DNA of 64,000 nucleotides from JAKFDI01 sp044508835 (GTDB lineage: Bacteria; Pseudomonadota; Gammaproteobacteria; Burkholderiales; Burkholderiaceae_C), in contig JBIQHD010000020.1 in NCBI GenBank assembly GCA_044508835.1, positions 26,801-90,800 on the forward strand, given 5' to 3'. The first letter of the stretch is position 1. The number at the start of each line of letters is the position of its first letter. The position numbers and the translations under genes are program-made. The notes under the pieces are model-generated. The model saw only the letters and a list, made by a program, of their open reading frames with translations, did no database searches and had not been told where the DNA came from. Shown here piece after piece: positions 27,478 through 36,015 of the stretch.

Positions 27478-29262
27478 ATGGCACGAATGAAAGGCGGCGA
27501 GCTCATCGCCGAATACCTGGTGCAGGAGAAGGTGCCGTACGTCTTCGGCATCTGCGGCCACGGCAACGTGGGCATCCTCGACGCGCTGCACGAGGTGCGC
27601 GACAAGGTGCAGCTCGTCTCGCCGCGCCACGAGCAGTGCGCCGGCCACATGGCCGACGCCTATTTCCGCGTCAAGCACCGGCCGGTGGCGACGCTCACCT
27701 CCACCGGGCCGGGCTCGGCCAACCTGGTGATGTCGCTGGCCACCGCGCTGTCGGACTCGTCGGCCTTCCTCGCCATCACCGCCAACGTGCCCACCTCGCA
27801 GGCCAACCGCGCGCCCTTCCAGGAGCTCTACAAGCACAACCAGGCCGACTTCGCGCAGGTGCTGCGCCCAGTAGTCAAACGCAGCTTCCAGCCGTCGCGG
27901 GTGGACATGCTCCCGCTGGCGCTGCGCCAGTCCTTCGACACCATGGTCACGGGCCGCCCGGGCCCGGTGAACCTCGACATCCCCTACAACGTCTTCCAGG
28001 AGGAGGACGAGGTGGCGCTGCCGCCCGCGTCGCACACGTTCGGCGCGCACCGCCCCGGCGCGAGCGCGCAGGACGTGGCCGCCGCCTGCGAGCTGCTGGC
28101 GCAGGCGAAGAAGCCCGTGCTCTTCATCGGCCACGGCGCCACGCTGTCGGAGGCCGGCCCGGAGATCACCGCGCTGTCGCAGCGCCTGGGCATCCCGGTC
28201 ATCACCTCGCCCAACGGCATGGGCTGCGTGCCGGCGGACGACGCGCTCGCACTCGGCTTCATCGGCCGCAACGGCGCCTACCCGGCCAACCAGGCGGGGC
28301 GGCACGCCGACCTCGTGCTGACCATCGGCACGCGCTTCGACGACCGCTCGTCGTCGACCTGGCATCCCGGCTACTCCTGGAACTTCCCCGCCTGCAAGCT
28401 GCTGCACGTCGACATCGACCCGCAGGAGCTGGGCCGCAACTACCCGCCGACGCTGGGCGTCATCGCCGACGCCAAGACCTTCGCGGCGCAGCTGCTCGCC
28501 GCCGTCGCCCAACGCGATCTCGACGCCTCGCGCTACGCCGCCTGGCGCGCCGACGTGGCCGGCTGGCAGGCCGAGTGGGAGGCCTTCGTGCGGCCGCACT
28601 TCAGCGACGTGACCTCGCCGCTGCGGCCCGAGTACGTGGTCGACGCCGTGCAGTCGGTGCTGCCCGACGACGCCATCCTCTCGCTCGACTCCGGCGTGCA
28701 CCACAACTGGTTCATGCAGTTCTGGAAGCCGCGCCGGCCGCAGAGCATGCTCAACAGCTGGGGCTATTCGTCGATGGGCTTCGGCGTGTGCGGCATCCTG
28801 GGCGCGCAGCTCGCCGCGCCCGACCGGCCGTGCATCGCCGTGGTGGGCGACGGCGGCTTCACGATGACGCCGTACGTGGTCTGCACCGCCGTCGAATACA
28901 ACCTGCCGTGCATCTGGGTGGTGTGGAACAACTTCGCCTGGGGCGCCATCCGCGACCTGCAGTACGGCCTGTTCGACGGCCGCGAGCACGGCACGGCGTT
29001 CTACAAGGGCCAGGGCAGCGGCCAGCCCTACAACCCCGACTTCGCCGCCTGGGCACGCGCCGCCGGCGCCGACGGCGTGACGGTGACGAAGAGCGAGGAC
29101 CTGCGCGGCGCGCTGGAAACCGCCATCCGCAACCGCCGGCCCTGCGTCATCGACGTGCACGTGGACGCCAACGTGCGCCCGCCGTCCACCGGGACGTGGC
29201 AATTGCCGCCGATTCCGTTCAAGGAGCCGGTGTTCGGCAAGCCGTTCATCCGCAAGGCCTGA
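27478..29262 (+). CDS. ThDP-binding enzyme, acetolactate synthase-like
   Basis: A 594-residue ThDP enzyme of the acetohydroxyacid synthase superfamily. Glu52 (SPRHEQCAGHMADAY) activates the cofactor; GDG at 457-459 and Asn484-Asn485 complete a canonical metal motif, unlike the homologue at 2884-4635. The middle domain keeps GHGATLSEAG and the IGTRFDDRSS segment. No small regulatory subunit is nearby, so biosynthetic acetolactate synthesis is unlikely. In the company of a cupin, ALDH and SDR it more probably handles a catabolic 2-keto acid or aldehyde (decarboxylation or carboligation). The gene lies immediately before the repeat array and assembly gap. Confidence 0.88.
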   Translation: MARMKGGELIAEYLVQEKVPYVFGICGHGNVGILDALHEVRDKVQLVSPRHEQCAGHMADAYFRVKHRPVATLTSTGPGSANLVMSLATALSDSSAFLAITANVPTSQANRAPFQELYKHNQADFAQVLRPVVKRSFQPSRVDMLPLALRQSFDTMVTGRPGPVNLDIPYNVFQEEDEVALPPASHTFGAHRPGASAQDVAAACELLAQAKKPVLFIGHGATLSEAGPEITALSQRLGIPVITSPNGMGCVPADDALALGFIGRNGAYPANQAGRHADLVLTIGTRFDDRSSSTWHPGYSWNFPACKLLHVDIDPQELGRNYPPTLGVIADAKTFAAQLLAAVAQRDLDASRYAAWRADVAGWQAEWEAFVRPHFSDVTSPLRPEYVVDAVQSVLPDDAILSLDSGVHHNWFMQFWKPRRPQSMLNSWGYSSMGFGVCGILGAQLAAPDRPCIAVVGDGGFTMTPYVVCTAVEYNLPCIWVVWNNFAWGAIRDLQYGLFDGREHGTAFYKGQGSGQPYNPDFAAWARAAGADGVTVTKSEDLRGALETAIRNRRPCVIDVHVDANVRPPSTGTWQLPPIPFKEPVFGKPFIRKA

Positions 29263-29280
29263 GCATCTGCGACACACCGC

Positions 29281-29629
29281 CCCGTTCGCCCTGAGGTATC
29301 GAAGGGTGAACGCGCAAGGCTCCCTTCGATACCTCAGGACAGTCGGAATACCTGCCTCAGCCCGATCCTTCGATACCTCAGGACGAACGGATTCAGGCTT
29401 CGATACCTCNNNNNNNNNNNNNNNNNNNNNNNNNNNNNNNNNNNNNNNNNNNNNNNNNNNNNNNNNNNNNNNNNNNNNNNNNNNNNNNNNNNNNNNNNNN
29501 NNNNNNNNNCCGATCCTTCGATACCTCAGGACGAACGGATTCAGGCTTCGATACCTCAGCCCGATCCTTCGATACCTCAGGACGAACGGATTCAGGCTTC
29601 GATACCTCAGCCCGAACGGGTTCCTTCAT
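29281..29629. repeat. Tandem array of 51-bp units made of TACC-type repeats
   Basis: The gap between the ThDP and SDR genes (29263-29641) holds only repeats. Left of the N run, an inverted TACC-type pair (29281-29335) is followed by one unit starting at 29362. Right of it, units start at 29510 and 29561. The unit is 51 bp and includes CCGATCCTTCGATACCTCAG and GGATTCAGGCTTCGATACCT, so each contains two copies of the TTCGATACCTCAG core. At least three units exist and more probably lie in the unsequenced part. No spacers are present between units, so it is not a CRISPR. Confidence 0.9.
29410..29509. other. Assembly gap of 100 N
   Basis: Exactly 100 unknown bases interrupt the 51-bp tandem array, the conventional length for a gap of unknown size. 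The array most likely defeated short-read assembly. Real length, and any gene inside it, cannot be known from this sequence. Confidence 0.97.
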
Positions 29630-29641
29630 TCGAGACCAGCC

Positions 29642-30364
29642 ATGACCCAACCCCTCGCCCTCGTCTTCGGCGGCTCCCGCGGCATCGGTGCCGCCTGCGT
29701 GCAGGCGCTCGCCGACAGCGGCTTCGACGTCGCCTTCACCTACGTCAGCGCCGCACCGTCGCCAGTCCAGTCGAAAAGCGGTGCCCGCATCCAGGCCTAC
29801 GCCGCCGACATCTGCCAGCCGGCCGACGTGGCGCGCGTCTTCGACGACGCCGCGCGCGACTTCGGCGGCGCGCCGCATTGCGTCGTCGCCAATGCCGGCA
29901 TCAACGTGCCGCCGGCGCCGCTCGCGCAGTTCAAGGCCGACGACTTCCGCCGGCTGGTGGAAGTCAACATCGTCGGCGCCTTCAACATCCTGCAGGCGGC
30001 CGCGCAGCGCGTGGCCGACGGCGGCAGCATCGTGGCGCTCACCACTTCCATGGTGCGCGTGGCGGTGCCCGGCGGCGGCCCCTACACCGCCAGCAAGGCG
30101 GCGGTGGAATCGCTCGCGCGCTCGATGGCCAGGGAACTCGCCCCGCGCGGCGTACGCGTCAACTGCGTGGCGCCGGGGCCGGTGGACACCGACCTCTTCC
30201 GCGCCGGCAAGACCGACGAGGCCAAGGCGCGCTCGGCCGCGATGAGCCCGTTCAACCGCATCGGCACGCCGGCCGAAGTGGCCGAGGTGGTGGCCTTCCT
30301 CGCGTCGCCGAAGGCGTCGTGGGTCCATGGGCAAGTGGTGCAGCCGAACGGTGGGATGGTGTGA
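29642..30364 (+). CDS. SDR family oxidoreductase
   Basis: A 240-residue classical short-chain dehydrogenase. The cofactor motif GGSRGIG is at residues 10-16, NAG at about 83-85, catalytic Ser around 140 (TTSMVRVAVPGGGPYTASKAAVES) and the YTASK pair. The start is the ATG at 29642; in-frame extension into the repeat array is spurious. The last codons overlap the GTG start of the next gene. It probably reduces or oxidises a ketone/alcohol intermediate of the LysR-linked pathway; position alone supports this. Confidence 0.9.
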   Translation: MTQPLALVFGGSRGIGAACVQALADSGFDVAFTYVSAAPSPVQSKSGARIQAYAADICQPADVARVFDDAARDFGGAPHCVVANAGINVPPAPLAQFKADDFRRLVEVNIVGAFNILQAAAQRVADGGSIVALTTSMVRVAVPGGGPYTASKAAVESLARSMARELAPRGVRVNCVAPGPVDTDLFRAGKTDEAKARSAAMSPFNRIGTPAEVAEVVAFLASPKASWVHGQVVQPNGGMV

Positions 30365-31245
30365 AGCTGGCCGTCTTCACGAAGAACCGGACTAACCCGG
30401 CGTACGAAGCCGCACGCCTGGGCGCCGACCGCGCGGCGCAGTGGCTCGGCGCCGAGACGCGGCACTTCGTGCCCGAAACCGGCGACGACCCCGAACAGCA
30501 GAGCGCGCTGGTCGACGAAGCGCTCGCCCTCGCGCCCGACGCCTTCGTGTTCACGCCGGTGCACGTCACGCGGGTGAACGCCGCGCTGGAGCGCATCGCC
30601 GCGGCGCGCATCCCGCTGTTCGGCTTCGTCAACGCGATCCCCGCCGGCCCCTGCGTGAGCTACGTCGGCTCCGACGACGAGCGCCTGGCCTTCGAGGCGG
30701 CGAAGTACCTGTTCCGCCACCTCGGCGGCCGCGGCCGGGTGCTGGTGGTGAGCGGCCCGGAGGCTTCGGTGACCAGCCTCGCGCGCCTGCGCGGCTATGC
30801 GAAGGCCGCCGAGACGCACCCGGGCATCACGCTGCTCGGCCCTGCCGCCGGCGACTACCTGCGCGAGACGGCGCGCGAGGCGACGGCGCGGTGGCTCGCC
30901 GCGCACGACGCGCCCGACGGCTGCCTCGTGGCCAACGACATCATGGCCGTGGGCGTGGTCGACGCGCTGCGCGCGGCCGGCCTGCGCGCGCCGGTGGTGG
31001 GCGTGAACGCGATCCCCGAGGCGCTGGCCGCCATCCGCGCCGGCGACATGCTCGCCACCGCCGACTTCAACGCCATGCGCATGGCCTTCCTCGCCACGGA
31101 ATGCGCCGTGCGCCACCTGCGCGGCGAGGCGGTGCCGGCGCGCATCGAGCTGCCGGTGCAGATCGTCGACTGCCACAACGCCCACCTCTGGGACCTGCCG
31201 TTCGCGCAGCGGCCCGTTCTCACGCTGGAGGAACTGAACCGATGA
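30361..31245 (+). CDS. Periplasmic-binding-fold (Peripla_BP_4-like) protein without signal peptide
   Basis: A 294-residue type 1 periplasmic-binding fold resembling sugar-binding proteins such as RbsB: opening strand KLAVFTKNRTNPAYEAARLGADRAA, hinge-side SYVGSDDERLAFEAAKYL and C-terminal VVGVNAIPEALAAIRAGDM. It starts directly at the first beta strand from a GTG that overlaps the SDR stop, so there is no signal peptide and no DNA-binding domain. As written it should be cytoplasmic, perhaps a ligand sensor or an enzyme-like derivative. No sugar ABC permease is present. A start upstream within the SDR gene is not supported by any ribosome site I can see. Confidence 0.7.
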   Translation: MKLAVFTKNRTNPAYEAARLGADRAAQWLGAETRHFVPETGDDPEQQSALVDEALALAPDAFVFTPVHVTRVNAALERIAAARIPLFGFVNAIPAGPCVSYVGSDDERLAFEAAKYLFRHLGGRGRVLVVSGPEASVTSLARLRGYAKAAETHPGITLLGPAAGDYLRETAREATARWLAAHDAPDGCLVANDIMAVGVVDALRAAGLRAPVVGVNAIPEALAAIRAGDMLATADFNAMRMAFLATECAVRHLRGEAVPARIELPVQIVDCHNAHLWDLPFAQRPVLTLEELNR

Positions 31246-32222
31246 CATCGCCCGTCCGCCGCCTTCGCCGCCTGCTCGGCGCCCTGTGCCTCGCCGCGCT
31301 GTGCGCCGGCGCGCCGGCGCAGCCGGCCTGGCCCGACCGCCCGATCCGCCTGATGGTGCCCTTCCCGCCCGCGGGCGTGACCGACATCCTCGGGCGCATC
31401 CTCGCCGAGCGCCTGGGCGCGCTGTACGGCCAGACCGTGGTGGTGGAGAACCGCGGCGGCGCCAGCGGCCACATCGGCGCGCAGCAGGTGGCCAAGGCGC
31501 CGGCCGACGGCTACACGCTGATGGTGGGCACCATCGGCATCCACGCCGCGCACGCGAGCTACCGCAAGCTGAACTACGACCCGGCGGCCGAGCTGCAGCC
31601 GGTGATGATCCTCGGCGAGGCGGCCAACCTCGTGCTGGTGCCGGCGGCCTCGAAGTACCGGACCTTCGCCGAGTTCCTGGCCGACGCGAAGGCGCGGCCG
31701 GGGCAGATCACCTACGCCTCGGCGGGGCCCGGTTCCTCGGTGCACATGGTCACCGCGCTGTTCGAGCTGGCCGGCGGCGTGAAGATGACCCACGTGCCCT
31801 ACAAGGGCAGCGGGCCGGCGCTGATCGACCTGATCGGCGGGCAGGTCGACGTGATGTTCGACAACTTCTCGTCCAGCATCGCCCACGTGAAGAGCGGCAA
31901 GCTGCGCGTGCTGGCCGTGACCAGCGGCCGGCGCGACCCGCGCCTGCCCGAGGTGCCCGCCATCGCCGAAGCGGGCGTGCCCGGCTACGCCGGCACCTCG
32001 TGGTGGACGCTGGCCGCGCCGCGCGACGTGCCGGCCGAGCTGATCCGCAGGATCAACCGCGACGCGCTGCAGGTGCTCGCCGCGCCCGAGGCCGTGGCGC
32101 AGTTGGACAAGCTCGGCATCACCATCACCCCCAACACCCCGGCCGAGGCCGCGGCCTACTTCCAGTCGGAGACGGCGAAGTGGAACCGCGTGATCGAGGC
32201 GGCCAAGGTCCACCTGGACTGA
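31242..32222 (+). CDS. Bug-family (TTT) solute-binding protein
   Basis: A 326-residue periplasmic binding protein of the Bug/TctC family. A Sec signal (residues 1-27, cut near APAQP) is followed by the family opening WPDRPIRLMVPFPPAGVTDILGR. The middle has YASAGPGSSVHMVTALFELAG and VPYKGSGPALIDLIGGQVD, the conserved ligand-loop pattern. Bug proteins bind carboxylates or similar small molecules. No TctA/TctB membrane partner is in the window. It overlaps the preceding gene (ATGA) and is followed 41 bp later by a second Bug gene. Confidence 0.93.
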   Translation: MTSPVRRLRRLLGALCLAALCAGAPAQPAWPDRPIRLMVPFPPAGVTDILGRILAERLGALYGQTVVVENRGGASGHIGAQQVAKAPADGYTLMVGTIGIHAAHASYRKLNYDPAAELQPVMILGEAANLVLVPAASKYRTFAEFLADAKARPGQITYASAGPGSSVHMVTALFELAGGVKMTHVPYKGSGPALIDLIGGQVDVMFDNFSSSIAHVKSGKLRVLAVTSGRRDPRLPEVPAIAEAGVPGYAGTSWWTLAAPRDVPAELIRRINRDALQVLAAPEAVAQLDKLGITITPNTPAEAAAYFQSETAKWNRVIEAAKVHLD

Positions 32223-32263
32223 CGCCCGGACCGACGCTTCACGAGAACGGAAAGAGACAAGAC

Positions 32264-33232
32264 ATGCTGCGCACGCTCGCCCGCTTCCTGCTGCCCTTCG
32301 GACTGGCTGCCGCCTCGGCCGTGGCCCCGGCCGCCGGCTACCCCGACCGCCCGCTCAAGCTCGTCGTGCCCTATGCCGCCGGCGGCCCGGCCGACGTGCT
32401 GGCGCGCATCGTGGCCGAGAAGCTCGCACCGGCCGTCGGCCAGCAGGTGCTGGTGGAGAACCGCCCCGGCGCCGGCGGCCACATCGGCGGCGAGTTCGTG
32501 CGCAACCAGCCGGCCGACGGCTACACGCTGATGCTCGGCACCATCGCCCACCACGGCGCGGCGCAGCTCTACCAGAACCTGCGCTACGACCCGACGAACG
32601 ACCTGCAGTCGGTCATCCTCGTCGGCGAGAGCCCGAGCGTGCTGCTGGTGAACGACGCCCTGCCCGTGCGCAGCGTGCAGGAGCTGCTGGCCCACGCCCG
32701 CGCCAACCCGGGCAAGCTGACCTACGGCTCGGCGGGCAACGGCTCGGCCATGCACATGGCGGCCGAGCTGTTCAAGCACATGACGAAGGTCGACTACGTG
32801 CACGTGCCCTACCGCGGCGGCGCGCCGGCGATGACCGACCTGCTCGGCGGCCAGGTGAACCTGCTGTTCGAGAGCCTGGCCACCGCGCAGCCGCACCTGA
32901 AGGGCGGCAAGGTGCGCGCGCTCGCCGTGACCAGCCCGCAGCGCAACCCGGCCCTGCCCGACGTGCCCACCGTCGCCGAATCCGGCGTGCCGGGCTACGC
33001 CTCGGTGCCCTGGTACACCATCTCGGTCGCCCGGGGCGTGCCGCCGGAGGTGGTGGGCAGGCTCAACGCCGAGATCAACGCCGTGCTCAAGTCGCCCGAG
33101 CTCGCGCCGCGCTGGGCGGCGCTGGGCGTGCAGGTGCTGGGCGGCACGCCCGAGCAGGCGGCGGCGCGCAACAAGGCGGAGAACGCGCGCTGGAGCGAAG
33201 TCATCCGCGCGGCAAACCTTCAAGTCAAGTGA
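32264..33232 (+). CDS. Bug-family (TTT) solute-binding protein
   Basis: A 322-residue Bug protein, paralogous to its upstream neighbour. Signal peptide residues 1-24 (cut after APAAG), then YPDRPLKLVVPYAAGGPADVLAR, TYGSAGNGSAMHMAAELFKH and VPYRGGAPAMTDLLGGQVN. An AAAGAG-type site precedes the ATG. The stop overlaps the GTG start of a flavoprotein gene, so periplasmic capture and a cytoplasmic redox step are coupled in one operon. The ligand is unknown. Confidence 0.93.
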   Translation: MLRTLARFLLPFGLAAASAVAPAAGYPDRPLKLVVPYAAGGPADVLARIVAEKLAPAVGQQVLVENRPGAGGHIGGEFVRNQPADGYTLMLGTIAHHGAAQLYQNLRYDPTNDLQSVILVGESPSVLLVNDALPVRSVQELLAHARANPGKLTYGSAGNGSAMHMAAELFKHMTKVDYVHVPYRGGAPAMTDLLGGQVNLLFESLATAQPHLKGGKVRALAVTSPQRNPALPDVPTVAESGVPGYASVPWYTISVARGVPPEVVGRLNAEINAVLKSPELAPRWAALGVQVLGGTPEQAAARNKAENARWSEVIRAANLQVK

Positions 33233-34686
33233 GCACGCCGGCACCGGTGGACGTGATCGTCGTCGGCGGCGGCGGCGCGGGCCTGGCCGCCGCCATCGAG
33301 GCGCGCGAGGCCGGCGCGAGCGTGCTGCTGCTGGAGAAGAACCCGGCGCTCGGCGGCTCCACCGCCTGGTCCATCGGCTCGATCAGCGCCACGCAGACGC
33401 CGCACCAGCGCCGGCGCGGCATCGTCGACAGCCCGGCCGACCACTGGGCCGATATGCCCGGCTTCGCCGGCGACCTGGCGCCGCGCGACAACGACGCGTT
33501 GCGCCGCATCCTGTGCGACGAGGTGCCCGCGGCCTTCCAGTGGCTGCTCGATTCCGGCATCCGCTTCATGGGGCCGATGCCCGAGCCGCCGCACCGCCAG
33601 CCGCGCATGCACAACGTGCTGCCGAACTCGCGCTCGTACATCTACCACCTGGAGCGCCGCGCCCGGCGCGCGGGCGTGGACATCCGCACCGGCGCGCGCG
33701 TGAGCGGCTTCGTGCGCGAGGGCGGGCGCATCGCCGGCGTCGAGACGGACGGCGGCGGGCGCTTCCTCGCCCGCGGCGGCGTGGTGCTGGCCGCCGGCGA
33801 CTTCACCAACGACCCGCTGTTCAAGGGCCGCTTCATGGGCCCGCAGGAGGCCAAGGTGGAAGGCGTGAACGCCACCGCCACCGGCGACGGCCAGCGCATG
33901 GCCGAGGCGCTGGGCGCGCAGATCGTCAACGGCGACCTCGCGCTCGGCCCCGAGCTGCGCTTCATCGCCCCGGCGCGCGAGACGCTGGTGCGCCGCCTGC
34001 CGCCCTGGCGCGCGCTCGCCGCGTTCATGGAGTGGGCCATGGCGCACGTGCCGCCGCGCCTCCTGCGGCCCTTCCTGATGCAGTTCCTGACCACGGCGCT
34101 CGCGCCCTCGCCCACGCTGTTCGAGGCCGGCGCGCGGCTCGTCAACCGCCGCGGCGAGCGCTTCTGCGACGAGGCCGGCCGCCCCGCCTGGGCCGTGCCC
34201 GACCAGCCGGGCAAGGTGGCCTACATCGTGCTCGACGCCCGCGTCGCCGCGCAGTTCTCGGCCTGGCCGCATTTCGTGTCGACCGCGCCCGGCGTGGCCT
34301 ACGCCTACATCCCCGACTACCGCCGCAACCGCCCCGACGTCTACACCGAGGCGCCCACGCCCGCCGCGCTGGCGCAGCGGCTGGGCATGCAGGCGCCGGC
34401 GCTCGCCGCGAGCCTGGGCGAAGGCACCGGCCCTTTCGTGGCGCTGGGGCCGGTGCGCTCGGTCTTCGTGCACAGCGAGGGCGGCCTGCGGGTCGACCCG
34501 AGGCACCGCGTGCTCGGCGCCGACGACACGCCGCTGCCCGGCCTGTACGCCGCCGGCGCCACCGGCCAGGGCGGCCTGCTACTCAAGGGCCATGGCCACC
34601 ACCTGGCCTGGGCCTTCGTCTCGGGGCGGCGCGCCGGGCGCCATGCGGCCGAGGAGGCGCGCGGCCGCGGCACCGGCGCGTCCTGA
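33229..34686 (+). CDS. FAD-dependent oxidoreductase (fumarate reductase/KstD-like flavoprotein)
   Basis: A 485-residue flavoprotein of the FAD-binding-2 family. The ADP-binding motif GGGGAGLAAAIEAREAG lies at residues 13-29, followed by LLEKNPALGGSTAWS; the second FAD contact is GVVLAAGDF (about 184-192), and the C-terminal LPGLYAAGATGQGG binds FAD again. The family oxidises or reduces C=C bonds in acids and ketosteroids. Start is GTG overlapping the preceding stop. It lacks the full C-terminal pattern of 3-ketosteroid dehydrogenases, so I leave the substrate open. It ends the operon; the toxin-antitoxin locus follows. Confidence 0.85.
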   Translation: MSTPAPVDVIVVGGGGAGLAAAIEAREAGASVLLLEKNPALGGSTAWSIGSISATQTPHQRRRGIVDSPADHWADMPGFAGDLAPRDNDALRRILCDEVPAAFQWLLDSGIRFMGPMPEPPHRQPRMHNVLPNSRSYIYHLERRARRAGVDIRTGARVSGFVREGGRIAGVETDGGGRFLARGGVVLAAGDFTNDPLFKGRFMGPQEAKVEGVNATATGDGQRMAEALGAQIVNGDLALGPELRFIAPARETLVRRLPPWRALAAFMEWAMAHVPPRLLRPFLMQFLTTALAPSPTLFEAGARLVNRRGERFCDEAGRPAWAVPDQPGKVAYIVLDARVAAQFSAWPHFVSTAPGVAYAYIPDYRRNRPDVYTEAPTPAALAQRLGMQAPALAASLGEGTGPFVALGPVRSVFVHSEGGLRVDPRHRVLGADDTPLPGLYAAGATGQGGLLLKGHGHHLAWAFVSGRRAGRHAAEEARGRGTGAS

Positions 34687-34704
34687 CGCCGCGAGTTCAT
34701 CATC

Positions 34705-34740
34705 GGACTGAAGATTGCATTCAGTCCGCCAATGGACTAA
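34705..34740 (+). promoter_or_regulatory. Probable operator of the Xre/RES toxin-antitoxin locus
   Basis: A perfect 8-bp inverted repeat GGACTGAA (34705-34712) / TTCAGTCC (34720-34727) with a 7-nt spacer, followed by a third, direct half-site GGACTAA at 34734-34740. It lies just upstream of the antitoxin gene, where Xre-family antitoxins bind to repress their own operon. Confidence 0.6.
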
Positions 34741-34776
34741 GCTGTGCCTACCATCCGCAGCACCCCGCACGACGCC

Positions 34777-35190
34777 ATGACCGCCCTCGCGCTCGACCGC
34801 CAGGAAGCCCCCGACCTGCAATCGCCGGCCGCGGCGGCGGCCGGCCTGCGCACCTTCTTCAACATCGCCCGCGCCTGGGGGCTGAGCGGCGAGCAGCAGC
34901 AGACGCTGCTCGGCTGCAGCCGCAGCACCTTCTACGACTGGAAGGCCGGCCGCGTGAAGGCGGGGCTCGACCGCAACACGCTCGAGCGGCTGTCGCACCT
35001 GTTCGCCATCTACGCGGCGCTGCAGATCCTGCTGCCCATTCCCGAGCGCGCCGACGCCTGGATCAAGAAGCCCAATGCCGCGCCCCTGTTCGGCGGCGGC
35101 TCGGCGCTCGACCGCATGCTGGGCGGGCAGGTGGCCGATCTCTTCGTCGTGCGCCAGTACCTGGACGCCCAGCGCGGCGGCTGGGCGTGA
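34777..35190 (+). CDS. Xre/MbcA/ParS-family antitoxin
   Basis: A 137-residue antitoxin. The N-terminal half is an Xre-like helix-turn-helix (LSGEQQQTLLGCSRSTFYDWKAG) and the C-terminal half is the toxin-binding MbcA/ParS (DUF2384) domain (ERADAWIKKPNAAPLFGGGSALDRMLGG). In the family this tail inserts into and blocks the RES toxin active site. I take the ATG at 34777; an in-frame GTG at 34744 would add 11 residues, and neither has a clear ribosome site. The stop overlaps the toxin GTG start, ensuring coupled synthesis. Confidence 0.88.
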   Translation: MTALALDRQEAPDLQSPAAAAAGLRTFFNIARAWGLSGEQQQTLLGCSRSTFYDWKAGRVKAGLDRNTLERLSHLFAIYAALQILLPIPERADAWIKKPNAAPLFGGGSALDRMLGGQVADLFVVRQYLDAQRGGWA

Positions 35191-35894
35191 CGAGCCCGAT
35201 CGCCGGGCGGGTGCGGCGCACGGACCTGCGCTGGGACGATTCCTGCCGGCTGGTGCCCAGCCGCTTCCCGCCCATCCACCTGTTCGAGTCGGTGGCCGAG
35301 CCGGGCGACCTCGCCGCCGTGTACGCCATCGAGGCGCTGGCCAACCCGCGGCTGCGCGAGCAGGCCGGCGCACTGCAGCTGGTGCCGCCGGAGCAGCGCA
35401 TCAGCGGCCCGGGCACGAGCGCCATCATGGCCGCCTTCACCCACCTGAATCCCGAGGGCTCGCGCTTCAGCGACGGCAGCTACGGCGTGTACTACGCCGC
35501 GCAGGACCTGGACACCGCCGTGGCCGAGGTGGGCTGGCACCGCGCGCGCTTCCTCGCGCGCACGGCCGAGCCGGCCATCGACGTGGACCTGCGCTGCTAC
35601 CGCGTGACGGTGGCCGCGCGGCTGTGCGAGGTGCGCGGCCGCGGCGAGCGGGCGAAGGCGCTGCTCGACCCGGGCTCGTGGGCCGCGTCGCAGGCCTTCG
35701 GCCGCGAGCGCCGCGCCGCCGGCGACGCCGGCATCCACTACGACAGCGTGCGCCGCGCGGGCGGGCAGTGCGTCGCGCTGTTCACCCCGCGCGCCACGGT
35801 GCCGCCCGCGCGCCAGGCCGAGCACGTGACCCTGCGCTGGAACGGCGAGCGCATCGCGGAGTGGTACCTGAAGTCGGACCGGCGCGCGCTGTGA
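35187..35894 (+). CDS. RES-domain toxin (NAD+-degrading)
   Basis: A 235-residue RES-family toxin. RES proteins of Xre/RES pairs (for example MbcT of Mycobacterium tuberculosis) destroy NAD+ by phosphorolysis or related reactions. The domain spans about residues 28-215: the Arg near the start (SRFPPIHLFES), SRFSDGSYGVYYAAQDLDTAVAEV supplying catalytic Tyr and Glu, and the terminal Ser/Arg region. It starts at GTG overlapping the antitoxin stop. The gene appears intact. Confidence 0.9.
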   Translation: MTSPIAGRVRRTDLRWDDSCRLVPSRFPPIHLFESVAEPGDLAAVYAIEALANPRLREQAGALQLVPPEQRISGPGTSAIMAAFTHLNPEGSRFSDGSYGVYYAAQDLDTAVAEVGWHRARFLARTAEPAIDVDLRCYRVTVAARLCEVRGRGERAKALLDPGSWAASQAFGRERRAAGDAGIHYDSVRRAGGQCVALFTPRATVPPARQAEHVTLRWNGERIAEWYLKSDRRAL

Positions 35895-36015
35895 CCCCGG
35901 CGGCGGCGGCGGCGAGCAACCTTGCAGCCCGCCTGCCCGTCGATGCGGCTCGACAATCGCCCGCCGCGCCCCGCGCCGGCGCCTCCGCCGCACGCCCCTC
36001 TCCCGCCACGATCCC

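Noticed and set aside
27478..29262. Biosynthetic acetolactate synthase (ilvB)
   Set aside because: No regulatory subunit or other branched-chain biosynthesis genes adjoin it; the context is catabolic.
29281..29640. Possible CRISPR array in the repeat-rich stretch
   Set aside because: The 51-bp units follow each other directly with no unique spacers, the units are internally palindromic, and no cas genes are present.
33229..34686. 3-ketosteroid delta-1-dehydrogenase, suggesting a steroid pathway with the BASS transporter
   Set aside because: The C-terminal GG(T/N)YPGPG-type region of KstD is absent and no ring-degrading steroid genes are present; BASS proteins carry many organic anions.
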